Under the pieces are notes generated by a model that worked only from the letters and a program-made list of their open reading frames with translations, was not told the DNA's origin and ran no database searches. This document shows positions 41,719-49,798 of a stretch of 64,000 nucleotides of DNA, piece after piece. The stretch lies in contig LNIY01000024.1 in the NCBI GenBank assembly GCA_001449105.1, positions 1-64,000 on the forward strand, given 5' to 3'. The stretch is from Caulobacter vibrioides. GTDB lineage: Bacteria; Pseudomonadota; Alphaproteobacteria; Caulobacterales; Caulobacteraceae. The position numbers and the translations under genes were made by a program. How positions within the stretch are numbered: position 1 is the stretch's first letter; the number at the start of each line of letters is the position of its first letter.

Positions 41719-42933
41719 ATGGGTCTGTTCGACAAGCACCTGGCCTATCGCGACGCGTACAAGGCCATCCAGCAAGCGGGCGCCGACCCGTTCACCGTCC
41801 GTTTCGACGCCGTGGTCTCGCCGACCGAGGGCATCGTCGACGGTCGTCCCACCATCCTGCTGGGCACCAACAACTATCTGGGCCTGACCTTTGACGAGAA
41901 GGCGATCGCCGCCTCGGTCAAGGCCGTCCAGGAACGTGGCACCGGCACCACCGGTTCCCGCATCGCCAACGGCAGCTTCGAGGCCCACGTGGCCCTGGAG
42001 ACAGCGCTGGCCAAGTTCTACGGCCGCAAGCACGCCATGGTGTTCACCACCGGCTATCAGGCCAACCTGGGCGTCCTGTCGACCCTGGTCGGCCGCGGCG
42101 ACCACCTGATCCTCGACGCCGACAGCCACGCCTCGATCTATGACGGCTCGCGCCTGGGCCACGCCGAGGTCATCCGCTTCCGCCACAACGATCCCGAAGA
42201 CCTGGCCAAGCGCCTGCGTCGCCTCAAGGACGTCCCGGGCGAGCGCCTGATCGTCGTCGAAGGCATCTATTCGATGATCGGCGACACCGCGCCGCTCAAG
42301 GAAATCGCCGCCGTTAAGCGCGAGATGGGCGGCTACCTGCTGGTCGACGAGGCCCACTCGATGGGCGTGCTCGGCGCCACCGGCCGGGGCCTGGCCGAGG
42401 CCGCGGGCGTGGAAGACGACGTCGACTTCATCGTCGGCACCTTCTCCAAGAGCCTGGGCGCCATCGGCGGCTTCTGCGTGTCCAGCCTGGACGACTTCGA
42501 AGTCATGCGGGTGATCTGCCGCCCGTACATGTTCACCGCCTCGCTGCCGCCGGCCGTGGTCGCCTCGACCCTGGTGGCGCTGGAGCAGATGATCGCCAAG
42601 CCGCAGCTGCGCGAGCAGCTGAACAGCAACGCCTGCCGCCTGTACGACGGCCTCACCGCGCTGGGCTTCGTCACCGGCCCGGCCGCCAGCCCGATCGTCG
42701 CGGCCACCATGCCCGACGTCGAGCGCGCCATCGCCATGTGGAACGGCCTGCTGCAGTCGGGCGTCTACCTGAACCTCGCCCTGCCGCCGGCCACGCCCGA
42801 CAGCCGCCCGCTGCTGCGCGCCAGCATCAGCGCCGCCCACACCCACGAGCAGATCGACCAGGTCCTCAAGGTGTTCGCCGAAGTCGGCACGGCGCTCGGC
42901 GTCATCGACGGCCAGCAGCGCGCCTTCGCTTAA
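41719..42933 (+). CDS. spt: Serine palmitoyltransferase
   Basis: A 404 aa PLP enzyme of the alpha-oxoamine synthase family. PLP lysine K244 lies in TFSKSLGA; H137 (DSHAS) stacks on the ring; D210 and H213 are in VDEAHS; GTGTTGSR is the acyl-pocket motif. It condenses serine with an acyl thioester to 3-ketosphinganine. AONS and KBL share the fold, but adjacent AcpR, CerR and AasR genes fit serine palmitoyltransferase. A strong terminator follows. Confidence 0.92.
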   Translation: MGLFDKHLAYRDAYKAIQQAGADPFTVRFDAVVSPTEGIVDGRPTILLGTNNYLGLTFDEKAIAASVKAVQERGTGTTGSRIANGSFEAHVALETALAKFYGRKHAMVFTTGYQANLGVLSTLVGRGDHLILDADSHASIYDGSRLGHAEVIRFRHNDPEDLAKRLRRLKDVPGERLIVVEGIYSMIGDTAPLKEIAAVKREMGGYLLVDEAHSMGVLGATGRGLAEAAGVEDDVDFIVGTFSKSLGAIGGFCVSSLDDFEVMRVICRPYMFTASLPPAVVASTLVALEQMIAKPQLREQLNSNACRLYDGLTALGFVTGPAASPIVAATMPDVERAIAMWNGLLQSGVYLNLALPPATPDSRPLLRASISAAHTHEQIDQVLKVFAEVGTALGVIDGQQRAFA

Positions 42934-42958
42934 GGGCGAGCGCACCGCCGAAAGAACG

Positions 42959-42990
42959 AAGCCCCGGTCGCAAGGCCGGGGCTTTTTCTT
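42959..42990 (+). terminator. Rho-independent terminator of the acpR-spt transcript
   Basis: GCCCCGG-N8-CCGGGGC (42961-42982) is followed by TTTTTCTTT, 25 bases after the spt stop. It cleanly ends the plus-strand ceramide unit. Confidence 0.9.
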
Positions 42991-43060
42991 TGCCGCGAGG
43001 GGGCTGGACAGCCACGCGCGGCTTCAGCTTCACTGTCGCGACAATTGCAGTGAGAGCATC

Positions 43061-43525
43061 GTGCGCGCCTGCCTCGGCATCCGCTTCGCCACCGCCCTGG
43101 TCGCCGGCCTGACGTTGACGGTCGCCGTCTCCCAGGACGCGTCCGCCGACCAGATACCCACGCCTCGGACCAGGCTCGGCCTGACCATCGTCTCGCCCCA
43201 GGGAACCTGGACGATCCCCAGCGATCGCGCGGAAACGCTGTATCCCGACCGAGCGCGCAGAATTGGCAAGAACGGCAGCGCCTATCTCGTCTGCAAGCCC
43301 GCCGAGGGAGAGGTCGCCTCGACCTGCGACCTGGTGCGCGAGGAAGGCGAGTACGGCTTCGGGCCTTCGGCGCTCAAGCTGATGACCCGCCTCCCCTTCA
43401 AGGTGGAAGGCGATGTCCAGGTCAGGTTCGAAATGCAGTATCTCGATCCACCGCAACTTCTGTCGCCCCGCGATGGCGACTGGCCTCCACGGATCACCGA
43501 GGCGGCCGACGATCCCAAGCCCTAG
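43061..43525 (+). CDS. Hypothetical periplasmic protein
   Basis: A 154 aa exported protein. A signal peptide ends near residue 29 (QDASA). The mature part has two cysteines (VCKPAEGEVASTC), which could form a disulphide, and a strand-rich end resembling the small periplasmic proteins with a TonB-C-like fold, though I cannot confirm that. The start is GTG at 43061. Its stop overlaps the opposing gene's stop by four bases (CTAG). A role in the envelope lipid system is only suggested by position. Confidence 0.72.
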   Translation: MRACLGIRFATALVAGLTLTVAVSQDASADQIPTPRTRLGLTIVSPQGTWTIPSDRAETLYPDRARRIGKNGSAYLVCKPAEGEVASTCDLVREEGEYGFGPSALKLMTRLPFKVEGDVQVRFEMQYLDPPQLLSPRDGDWPPRITEAADDPKP

Positions 43526-44436
43526 CCGCCTCGCGTCCTGCGCCACTTCCACAGGCCCAGCAGGATGCCCGGCGCGGCCAGCACCGGATGGCGCTCGCGC
43601 CAGGGGGTCAGCACCACCTTGAAGCCGGTATGGCGCTCGATCTTCCAGGCGGCGTAGCGGGCCGCGCCCTGGAAGGTGAAGGCCGCTTTGACCAGGCGCG
43701 CCACGTTCAGCGACTTGCCGAGATTGCGCCGCAGCCGCCAGGCTGCCGTCAGGCGCTTGCGCTCGACGGGCGACATCTCGGGCGCGGGCCTGCCCTCGCC
43801 GTCGAACCGGCCGTCATCGGCCCAGCAGGCCGGCAGCAGGCGCTGGTAGTGCGCCGGATCGAACGCCAGGATCGAGGCCTCGCGGCCGGCCTTCTCGACC
43901 CGGAACTCGGCGGCGTAGGTCTCCTGGAACAGCGCCGTCCAGTAGGCTTCCGGCGGCCCGTCCTCGGGGCCGAGCGCCGTGGCGAAACGGGCGGCGGTGC
44001 GGGCGGCGCGGCGGACGGCCTCGACCACCGCCTCGCGCGCGGCCTCGTCGGCGGCCCAGACGAGGCCCGAGGGCTGCACGAAGCGGGTCCACAGGGTGGT
44101 GTCGATCCCCCTGCCCCTCACCGCCTGCGAAAACCGCGACAGGGTCATCGAGGCGACCTTGGCCCGCAGGGTGAGGCCCTCGTGCTCCAGCTCATGATAG
44201 CTGACGTCGGGCCACAATATGCGGGTGGCCACGCCGCGCAGGCCGCGCGGCGGCCGCTCGGTCAGGACGTAGAAATCGAGAACGCCCGAAAGGTCGCCCG
44301 TGCGCAGGATCGAGCCGTAGAACAGCACCGCCCGCGCGGTCGGAAACAGGCCCGTCAGGTGTTCGGCGAAGGCGCGGATCGGCGCCGGGATCGGCTGCGC
44401 CAGTTCGGCCTCGACCAGCGGCCGGACCGCGCTCAT
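43522..44436 (-). CDS. Nucleotidyltransferase-fold protein, sphingolipid head-group gene
   Basis: A 304 aa protein. The segment YGSILRTGDLSGVLDFYVL (40-58) matches a minimal nucleotidyltransferase core (GS, then D54), but the second aspartate of DxD is tyrosine (D54-F-Y56). The remainder is helical and basic near the C-terminus. Its ATG overlaps the kinase stop (ATGA). It corresponds by order to one of the cpgABC genes needed for ceramide phosphoglycerate in C. crescentus. Whether it transfers a nucleotide is doubtful. Confidence 0.72.
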   Translation of the reverse strand: MSAVRPLVEAELAQPIPAPIRAFAEHLTGLFPTARAVLFYGSILRTGDLSGVLDFYVLTERPPRGLRGVATRILWPDVSYHELEHEGLTLRAKVASMTLSRFSQAVRGRGIDTTLWTRFVQPSGLVWAADEAAREAVVEAVRRAARTAARFATALGPEDGPPEAYWTALFQETYAAEFRVEKAGREASILAFDPAHYQRLLPACWADDGRFDGEGRPAPEMSPVERKRLTAAWRLRRNLGKSLNVARLVKAAFTFQGAARYAAWKIERHTGFKVVLTPWRERHPVLAAPGILLGLWKWRRTRGG

Positions 44437-45344
44437 CCGACCACGAACCGCAGCGGCGCGCCCAGGGCCAGGGCCAGCTTGCCGCCCTCGAACACCTCGC
44501 CGTCGAGCACGAAGTCGAACTGGCCCGAGGCATAGAGCGCGGCCGGATCGCGTCGGCGATAGCCGCGCGTCTCCAGGATCGGCTTGGACTTGCCCGACAG
44601 CACGGTCGGCAGCATCCGCAGCAGGCGCTGGGGCGGTGCATCGACATCCAGCACCTTCAACCCCTCCCGCGGCGGGCCGAAGGGCTTGAGATCGAACGGC
44701 AGGCGCTTCAGCGCCGTGGCCAGCAGCACGAAGCGCTCGCCAGCGGGCTGGGCTTCGCCGTCCATGGCCACCTTCACCGCCACGCCCTGGCGCCATTGGT
44801 CGCGGGCGCCGCCGAACAGCGCGCCCAGGGTGGCGCCGGCCAGGGTCACCGCCACCGACAGGCTCTGGAACACGCCCATGCGGTTGACGCGCTTGGACAG
44901 GGCCGTGGCCCGCACAAGCGCGCCCAGCCCGAAGAAGAAGCCCCGCAGCGGCGGACGGCCGTCGGCGAAGCGCACCTCGAGCGGAGCGCGGATCTTCACC
45001 CGAGGCTCGGCCTGGGCGGCGGCGACCAGGGCCTCCTCCAGCCGCCAGTCGCGCGGCGCGCCCAGGTCGATGGCCAGCACGTTGGTCTTGCCCGACGGCA
45101 GGATCGCCAGCATCGGCATGTCGTCGCCGAAGGTCGAGGGCGTCAGGCCCAGGACGTCGCGCACCGTTCCGTCGCCGCCGTCGATGACCAGCAGGTCGAT
45201 CTTCTCCTCGGCGAAGCGGGCCAGTTCCTCGCCCAGCGCCTCGCGCGTCGCCGGCTCGACCACGCGCACGCCCTGCGGCGTGGGCGCATGCACCCGGCCC
45301 TGGTTGGCGTGGCTACGCGGGTTCCTGACGACGCCGACGCGCAT
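44433..45344 (-). CDS. cpgB: Lipid kinase, ceramide kinase type (DAGK catalytic domain)
   Basis: A 303 aa kinase with the diacylglycerol/sphingosine kinase fold. The ATP loop is GGDGTV (56-61), followed by ILPSGKTNVLA and, in the second domain, DGEAQP and FVLDGEVFEGG. It should phosphorylate ceramide on the cytoplasmic face. In C. crescentus the gene in this position is cpgB, reported as a ceramide kinase. Start and stop overlap both neighbours, so the three head-group genes are translated together. Confidence 0.85.
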   Translation of the reverse strand: MRVGVVRNPRSHANQGRVHAPTPQGVRVVEPATREALGEELARFAEEKIDLLVIDGGDGTVRDVLGLTPSTFGDDMPMLAILPSGKTNVLAIDLGAPRDWRLEEALVAAAQAEPRVKIRAPLEVRFADGRPPLRGFFFGLGALVRATALSKRVNRMGVFQSLSVAVTLAGATLGALFGGARDQWRQGVAVKVAMDGEAQPAGERFVLLATALKRLPFDLKPFGPPREGLKVLDVDAPPQRLLRMLPTVLSGKSKPILETRGYRRRDPAALYASGQFDFVLDGEVFEGGKLALALGAPLRFVVG

Positions 45345-46468
45345 CAGCGCGACAGCCAGGACTGGATCGAGCCCTTCGGCGCGAGCGCGCCCTGCACGAT
45401 CTGCAGGGCGTGGACCAGGAAGCAGATCGCCGTCCAGACCGCCACCAGCACGAAGCCGATGTCGGGCCGGCCGACCAGCACGCTGCCGGTCAGCAGGATC
45501 AGGTTCGGGTTGCGGCGGGCGGTGATCAGCCGGAAGAAGCTGTCGAACGGCCGCCAGGCGTGCATCTCCAGCTTGAAGAGCGACAGGAAGATCCCCTCCT
45601 CCACCCGCTGGGCCACGTAGCCGCCGACGACGATGGCCAGCAGCCACGGCGCGTAAGGCATCGACAGGCCGACGGCGAACACGCCGACGTACCAGGCCCA
45701 CCACCAGAACGGCGGGTGCACCAGGTCGATGCCGTGGTCGAAGACATTGCCCCACTTGGACGAGGTCAGGGTCACGCGGGCCAGCTTGCCGTCGACGGTG
45801 TCGAGGAAGGTCATGATCCAGGCGCAGACCAGGCCCCAGCCGAAGTGGCCGCGCCAGAACAGCACGAAGGCGGCGATTGTCAGCAGGAAGCCGATGAAGG
45901 TCACCTGGTTCGGCGTCATCTTGGCAAGGGCGCACCAGCGGGTGACGATCCGCGCCGGGGTCGGCCAGACGTACTTGGTGACCAGATCGGTGACGCCCTT
46001 GTACGAGCCCTGGAACAGGCGCTTCTCGACCGCGCGCACGCTGTCCTTGGTCAGGCGCTCCAGCACCGGCGGCTCGCGCTTGCGCAGGGCGCTGTTGTAG
46101 GCCGAGCCCAACTCCAGCGCCGTCAGGCGGGTAAAGCGGGCGTCGATCGTCGAGGGATCCTTGCCTTCGGCCAGGGCCGCGACCGCGCCTTGCGCGACCT
46201 CGGCCGGCGCGTTCACCGCCGTCGGCGCGCCCGCGTCGTCGATCAGCACCGCCCATGGCCGGCCGGCCAGGGCCTTGATCAGCGACTCGTCGAACACCCA
46301 GCCGGCATGGACCGCGATCGCGTCACCGCCCTCGTTCGCGACTTCCGGAACGCCGATCCGGCGATAGATGCGCGACAGCCGCTCGCCCGAGGTCATGCCC
46401 CAGATCCGCGCCTCGCTGGCGCCCACCGTCACGGCGCGCGGAACGACTGGATTGATTTCGCCGGTCAC
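45344..46468 (-). CDS. CDP-alcohol phosphatidyltransferase-family protein with N-terminal domain
   Basis: A 374 aa membrane protein. Residues about 10-130 form a soluble domain starting RAVTVGASEARIWGMTSGERL. The membrane part has a perfect CDP-alcohol motif: D223, D226-G227, A230-R231, G240, D244, D248. Such enzymes join a CDP-alcohol to a second alcohol, here presumably in building the sphingolipid head group; it is one of the cpgABC-type genes. The start is GTG at 46468, kept because the N-terminal motif needs it. Confidence 0.85.
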   Translation of the reverse strand: MTGEINPVVPRAVTVGASEARIWGMTSGERLSRIYRRIGVPEVANEGGDAIAVHAGWVFDESLIKALAGRPWAVLIDDAGAPTAVNAPAEVAQGAVAALAEGKDPSTIDARFTRLTALELGSAYNSALRKREPPVLERLTKDSVRAVEKRLFQGSYKGVTDLVTKYVWPTPARIVTRWCALAKMTPNQVTFIGFLLTIAAFVLFWRGHFGWGLVCAWIMTFLDTVDGKLARVTLTSSKWGNVFDHGIDLVHPPFWWWAWYVGVFAVGLSMPYAPWLLAIVVGGYVAQRVEEGIFLSLFKLEMHAWRPFDSFFRLITARRNPNLILLTGSVLVGRPDIGFVLVAVWTAICFLVHALQIVQGALAPKGSIQSWLSR

Positions 46469-46546
46469 CGGTACTTAAACCCCTTGAAAGCCGAGGCGAT
46501 TGATAAGCAGCTTCGCCGAAATTCGCCACAATCGCGCTGGTCCCTC

Positions 46547-47434
46547 TTGTCGATATTCCGCCTCGCCCATCTGTCGGACCCTCACCTGCCGCCGCCGCCG
46601 GGCGCGTTCGGCTGGCGCGACCTGGCCTCCAAGCGGCTGCTCAGCCGCATCGCCTGGCGTCGCAAGCACAAGATCCATCGTCCGGAAGTCCTCGAAGCCC
46701 TGGTCGCCGACCTGAAGGCCCACGCCCCCGACCATGTGGCGATTACCGGCGATCTCACCAACTTCGCCTCGGAAATAGAAATCTCGGCCGCCCGTCGCTG
46801 GCTTGAAAGTCTCGGCCCCGCCGAGACCGTGACCGTCAGCCCCGGCAACCACGACGCCCTGGTCGGCGAGACCGACCAAGCCCGCTTCGCCCCCTGGACC
46901 GCCTGGCTGGGCGACGACGAGGACGCCGCCTTCCCGCAGGTGCGCCTGCGCGGCCCCGTGGCGATCATCAACCTGTGCTCGGCCGTACCCACCGCCCTGC
47001 ACCTGGCCACCGGCCGCCTGGGCGAGCGGCAGCTCGAACGGCTCGAGGCCCTGCTGGCCGATCCGGCTCATGCCGACCGCTTCAAGGTGGTGCTACTGCA
47101 CCATCCGCCCACCGCCGGCGCGGTCACCGGCCGCAAGGAGCTGGACGACCAGGCCGGGCTGCGCGCGGTGCTCGCCCGCCGGGGCGCCGACCTGGTGCTG
47201 CACGGCCACGCCCACCAGTCGCTGATCGCGAACGTTCCCGGCCCTGACGGCCGCACCATTCCCGTGCTGGGCGTGCCGTCGGCCTCGGCCTGGATCGGCG
47301 GCCACTCGCCCGCGCGCTGGCACGCGCTGGAGATCGAACCGCGCGACGGCGGCTATTCGCTGCGGGTCATCGCCCGAGGGCTGGACCCGGCCACGGGCGG
47401 CATCCGCGAGCTGGGCCGGTACTCGCTCGCTTAG
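46547..47434 (+). CDS. Calcineurin-like metallophosphoesterase
   Basis: A 295 aa two-metal phosphoesterase. The ligands are in order: HLSDPHL (D11, H13), ITGDLTNF, PGNHD, HHPP and HGHAH. The best start is TTG at 46547 with no clear ribosome-binding site, because no ATG or GTG fits the conserved FRLAHLSDPHL. It is divergent from the CDP-alcohol gene with only 78 bases between. It might remove a phosphate from a lipid or nucleotide in the same pathway, but no sequence feature proves this. Confidence 0.83.
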   Translation: MSIFRLAHLSDPHLPPPPGAFGWRDLASKRLLSRIAWRRKHKIHRPEVLEALVADLKAHAPDHVAITGDLTNFASEIEISAARRWLESLGPAETVTVSPGNHDALVGETDQARFAPWTAWLGDDEDAAFPQVRLRGPVAIINLCSAVPTALHLATGRLGERQLERLEALLADPAHADRFKVVLLHHPPTAGAVTGRKELDDQAGLRAVLARRGADLVLHGHAHQSLIANVPGPDGRTIPVLGVPSASAWIGGHSPARWHALEIEPRDGGYSLRVIARGLDPATGGIRELGRYSLA

Positions 47435-47435
47435 A

Positions 47436-47570
47436 CCCTCCCCTGAAGGGGGAGGTGTCGGCGCAGCCGACGGAGGGGGACGTGACTGCCGCCCTCGCGA
47501 TCGAACCGACTTCAGAAGGGACTTCCCCCTCCGGCCCTTCGGGCCACCTCCCCCTCCAGGGGGAGGATCT
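47436..47570. repeat. Family A palindromic repeat, copy 6
   Basis: CCCTCCCCTGAAGGGGGAGG with GTGTCGGCGCAGCCGACGG, and an inverted partner CCGGCCCTTCGGGCCACC with CCCCCTCCAGGGGGAGG. It fills the gap between the convergent metallophosphoesterase and DUF2141 genes. Confidence 0.85.
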
Positions 47571-47574
47571 ATCC

Positions 47575-48060
47575 CTACTTCCCGTAGCGCATCCGCACGC
47601 GAATGGTGTTCTCCCCGGAGTTCACGTTGAACCGCGCGGAATCGAACGACGGCACGCCGAAGCGCGAGGGGGCGTCGTTCGAAAAGCCGTAGCCTTCGGT
47701 CGGCACCCCCACCGCGTTGCGGTCGAAATCATGGTTGCCGTTGGCGTCGTGATAGACGGCCACCGCATAGATGTCGGCCTTCGGCAGGTTGAAGCAGGCC
47801 TCGGTGGTCGGCGCGCTGGCCGGGACCCGCAGGCGCAGCAGCTTGCCGCGCGGCGCCAGGAAGCGACTCGGGTCGGACGGATAGACCGTGACCGTCACCT
47901 CGCCCGTCTCGGACTTCAGGCGGCCGACCTCCACGGTCAGCCGCACGCCGGTGTCCCGGCCCACGCAATCCTGCTTCGCCGCCGCCGGCGTCGCCATCCC
48001 CAGCAAGCCCAGCAGCGTCCCTAGCGCCGCAAGGCCTGGAAGAACGGTTCGTGCTTCCAT
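47575..48060 (-). CDS. DUF2141 domain-containing periplasmic protein
   Basis: A 161 aa exported protein with a signal peptide ending near residue 28 (TPAAA). The mature part fits DUF2141: LTVEVGRLKSETGEVTVTVY, then AVAVYHDANGNHDFDRN, then GVPTEGYGFSNDAPSRFGVPSF. The DANGNHDFD loop looks like a calcium-binding turn. Function is unknown. It is divergent from the HIT-like gene that starts the LptF operon. Confidence 0.87.
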   Translation of the reverse strand: MEARTVLPGLAALGTLLGLLGMATPAAAKQDCVGRDTGVRLTVEVGRLKSETGEVTVTVYPSDPSRFLAPRGKLLRLRVPASAPTTEACFNLPKADIYAVAVYHDANGNHDFDRNAVGVPTEGYGFSNDAPSRFGVPSFDSARFNVNSGENTIRVRMRYGK

Positions 48061-48134
48061 GTAAAAGGCCGTGTCCCTATTGTCGCCCCGACGCGATCAG
48101 CGCCCGCAGACTCGCCTGAAGTATCGGTTGCCGC

Positions 48135-48572
48135 ATGCCCAACCCCACAGCCCTCGCATTCGGCTACCCACGCTCGAAAGTGGCCGAAACCGACCACTGG
48201 TTGGTCCTTGTACGTCCCAAGCAGCCGACTTTCGGGTCTCTCGTCCTGGTATGCAAGGAACCCGTGCAGGCGTTCTCGGATCTGAGTCCCGAGGCCTTCG
48301 CCGACATGGGGATCGCCGTCGCCGGAATCGAACGCCTGCTGAAGGCCAGGATCGCCTACGAGAAGATCAACTATCTGATGCTGATGATGGTCGACCGCGA
48401 CGTCCATTTCCACGTCCTGCCCCGCTACGAGGGCGCGCGCGAACACGAGGGGCAGAGCTTCCCTGACACCGGTTGGCCCGCCGCCCCGGCGCTCGGCTCG
48501 GCCGTCGCGCTGGACGACGCCGCCGTCGAGCGCCTCGCCGACGATTTCGCAGCCGCGTGGTCCGCCGCGTGA
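48135..48572 (+). CDS. HIT-like protein, first gene of the LptF-LptG-CerS operon
   Basis: A 145 aa protein of the histidine-triad superfamily. The triad region reads DVHFHVLPRY: H91 and H93 are present but the third histidine is leucine (HFHVL). HIT proteins hydrolyse or transfer nucleotide-phosphate bonds. The missing residue suggests altered chemistry, as in the GalT/APA branches. Its stop TGA overlaps the GTG start of the LptF-like gene, so expression is coupled to the exporter. Confidence 0.75.
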   Translation: MPNPTALAFGYPRSKVAETDHWLVLVRPKQPTFGSLVLVCKEPVQAFSDLSPEAFADMGIAVAGIERLLKARIAYEKINYLMLMMVDRDVHFHVLPRYEGAREHEGQSFPDTGWPAAPALGSAVALDDAAVERLADDFAAAWSAA

Positions 48573-49798
48573 GCAAGCTGAAGAAGAAGTTCGACGTGCG
48601 GCGGCTGACGGCCATGGGCCTGATCGACCGCTACCTGCTGCGCCTGCTGGGCTGGCCGCTGGCCGGATGCCTTGGCCTGACCGTGGTGGCCCTGCTGCTC
48701 GAGCGCGTGCTGCGCCTGCTCGACCTCCTATCGCAAAGCGCCGCCCGCTTCGACTACGTCACCCAGCTGGCCTTGAACCTCTTGCCGCACTATCTGGGCC
48801 TGGCCCTGCCGGTGGCGTTCTTCGTCGCCCTGTTCATCGTCATCAGCAAGCTGTCGGACGGCTCGGAGATCGACGCCCTGCTGGCCGGCGGCCAGTCGCT
48901 GGAGCGCATCGCCGCGCCCTTCGTCTGCATCGGCCTGGCGCTCAGCATCTTCAGCGTCGCGGTGTTCGGCTACGTCCAGCCCTACAGCCGCTACGCCTAT
49001 CGCGCCGTGATGCACGCCGCCGTCAACGCCGGCTGGAACGGTCGCCTCTCGGGCGGGGCCTTCATCGACGACGACGGCTCGCTGATGACCGCCGACAGCG
49101 CCGACCTCGCCGGCCAGCGCCTGACCCGCGTCTTCATCCGCCGCCCCGACGCGGCCGGCCACGAGGAGCTGATCACCGCCGCCAGCGCCACGCTTCAAGT
49201 CTCGGCCGACGGCAAGACCGTGACCATGCGCCTGAAGTCGGGCCGCCGCATCGGCAGCGACGCACGCGGCAACTACCGGAGCCTGGCCTTCGACGACCTG
49301 ACCACCGAGGCCCCGCTGAAGGCCGCCGCCAGCCTGCTGCGGGCCCGCGGCGGCGACGAGCGCGAGCTGACCCTGGGCGAGCTGCTGCACCAGGCCAAGT
49401 CGCCCAATCCGGTCGTGCCCAAGGCCACGCTGATGGCCGAGTTCTACGGGCGTATCGCCCGCGCCGCCTTCCTGCCGTTCCTGCCGCTGCTGGCCTTCCC
49501 GCTGGGCCTGGCCGCCAAGCGCGGCAACCGCGCGCCGGGCCTGCTGCTGGCCGGGGTGCTGCTGCTGGCCTTCCAGCACAGCCTGCTGCTGGGCCAGAGC
49601 CTGGCCGAATCCGGCCGCATCGCCTCGCTGCCCGCCGTCGGCCTGCCGTTCCTGATCTTCACGGGCCTGGCCGTCTGGCTGTTCGTCGGCAGCCGCACGC
49701 GGCCCGGCGACACCCCGATCTCGCGCCTCGTCCTGGCCATGAGCGCCCAGTTCCGCCGCGCCCTCAAGCCGTTCCAGCGCAAGGAGCGCGCCGCATGA
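48569..49798 (+). CDS. LptF-like permease of an Lpt-type lipid exporter
   Basis: A 409 aa inner-membrane protein of the LptF/LptG (YjgP/YjgQ) family: three helices near the N-terminus (LIDRYLLRLLGWPLAGCLG onward), a periplasmic beta-jellyroll (about 140-290), and three C-terminal helices (FLPFLPLLAFPLGLAAKR). LptF with LptG and the LptB ATPase extracts lipid from the inner membrane. I chose GTG 48569 for its overlap with the previous stop; ATG 48614 would give 394 aa. No LptB gene is nearby, so it would borrow LptB or another ATPase. Confidence 0.83.
   Translation: MSKLKKKFDVRRLTAMGLIDRYLLRLLGWPLAGCLGLTVVALLLERVLRLLDLLSQSAARFDYVTQLALNLLPHYLGLALPVAFFVALFIVISKLSDGSEIDALLAGGQSLERIAAPFVCIGLALSIFSVAVFGYVQPYSRYAYRAVMHAAVNAGWNGRLSGGAFIDDDGSLMTADSADLAGQRLTRVFIRRPDAAGHEELITAASATLQVSADGKTVTMRLKSGRRIGSDARGNYRSLAFDDLTTEAPLKAAASLLRARGGDERELTLGELLHQAKSPNPVVPKATLMAEFYGRIARAAFLPFLPLLAFPLGLAAKRGNRAPGLLLAGVLLLAFQHSLLLGQSLAESGRIASLPAVGLPFLIFTGLAVWLFVGSRTRPGDTPISRLVLAMSAQFRRALKPFQRKERAA

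Noticed and set aside
44433-46256. A single fused CDP-alcohol transferase plus kinase protein
   Set aside because: The kinase has its own ATG overlapping the transferase stop by one base and starts exactly where kinase homologues start; the fused reading comes from an out-of-frame shadow.
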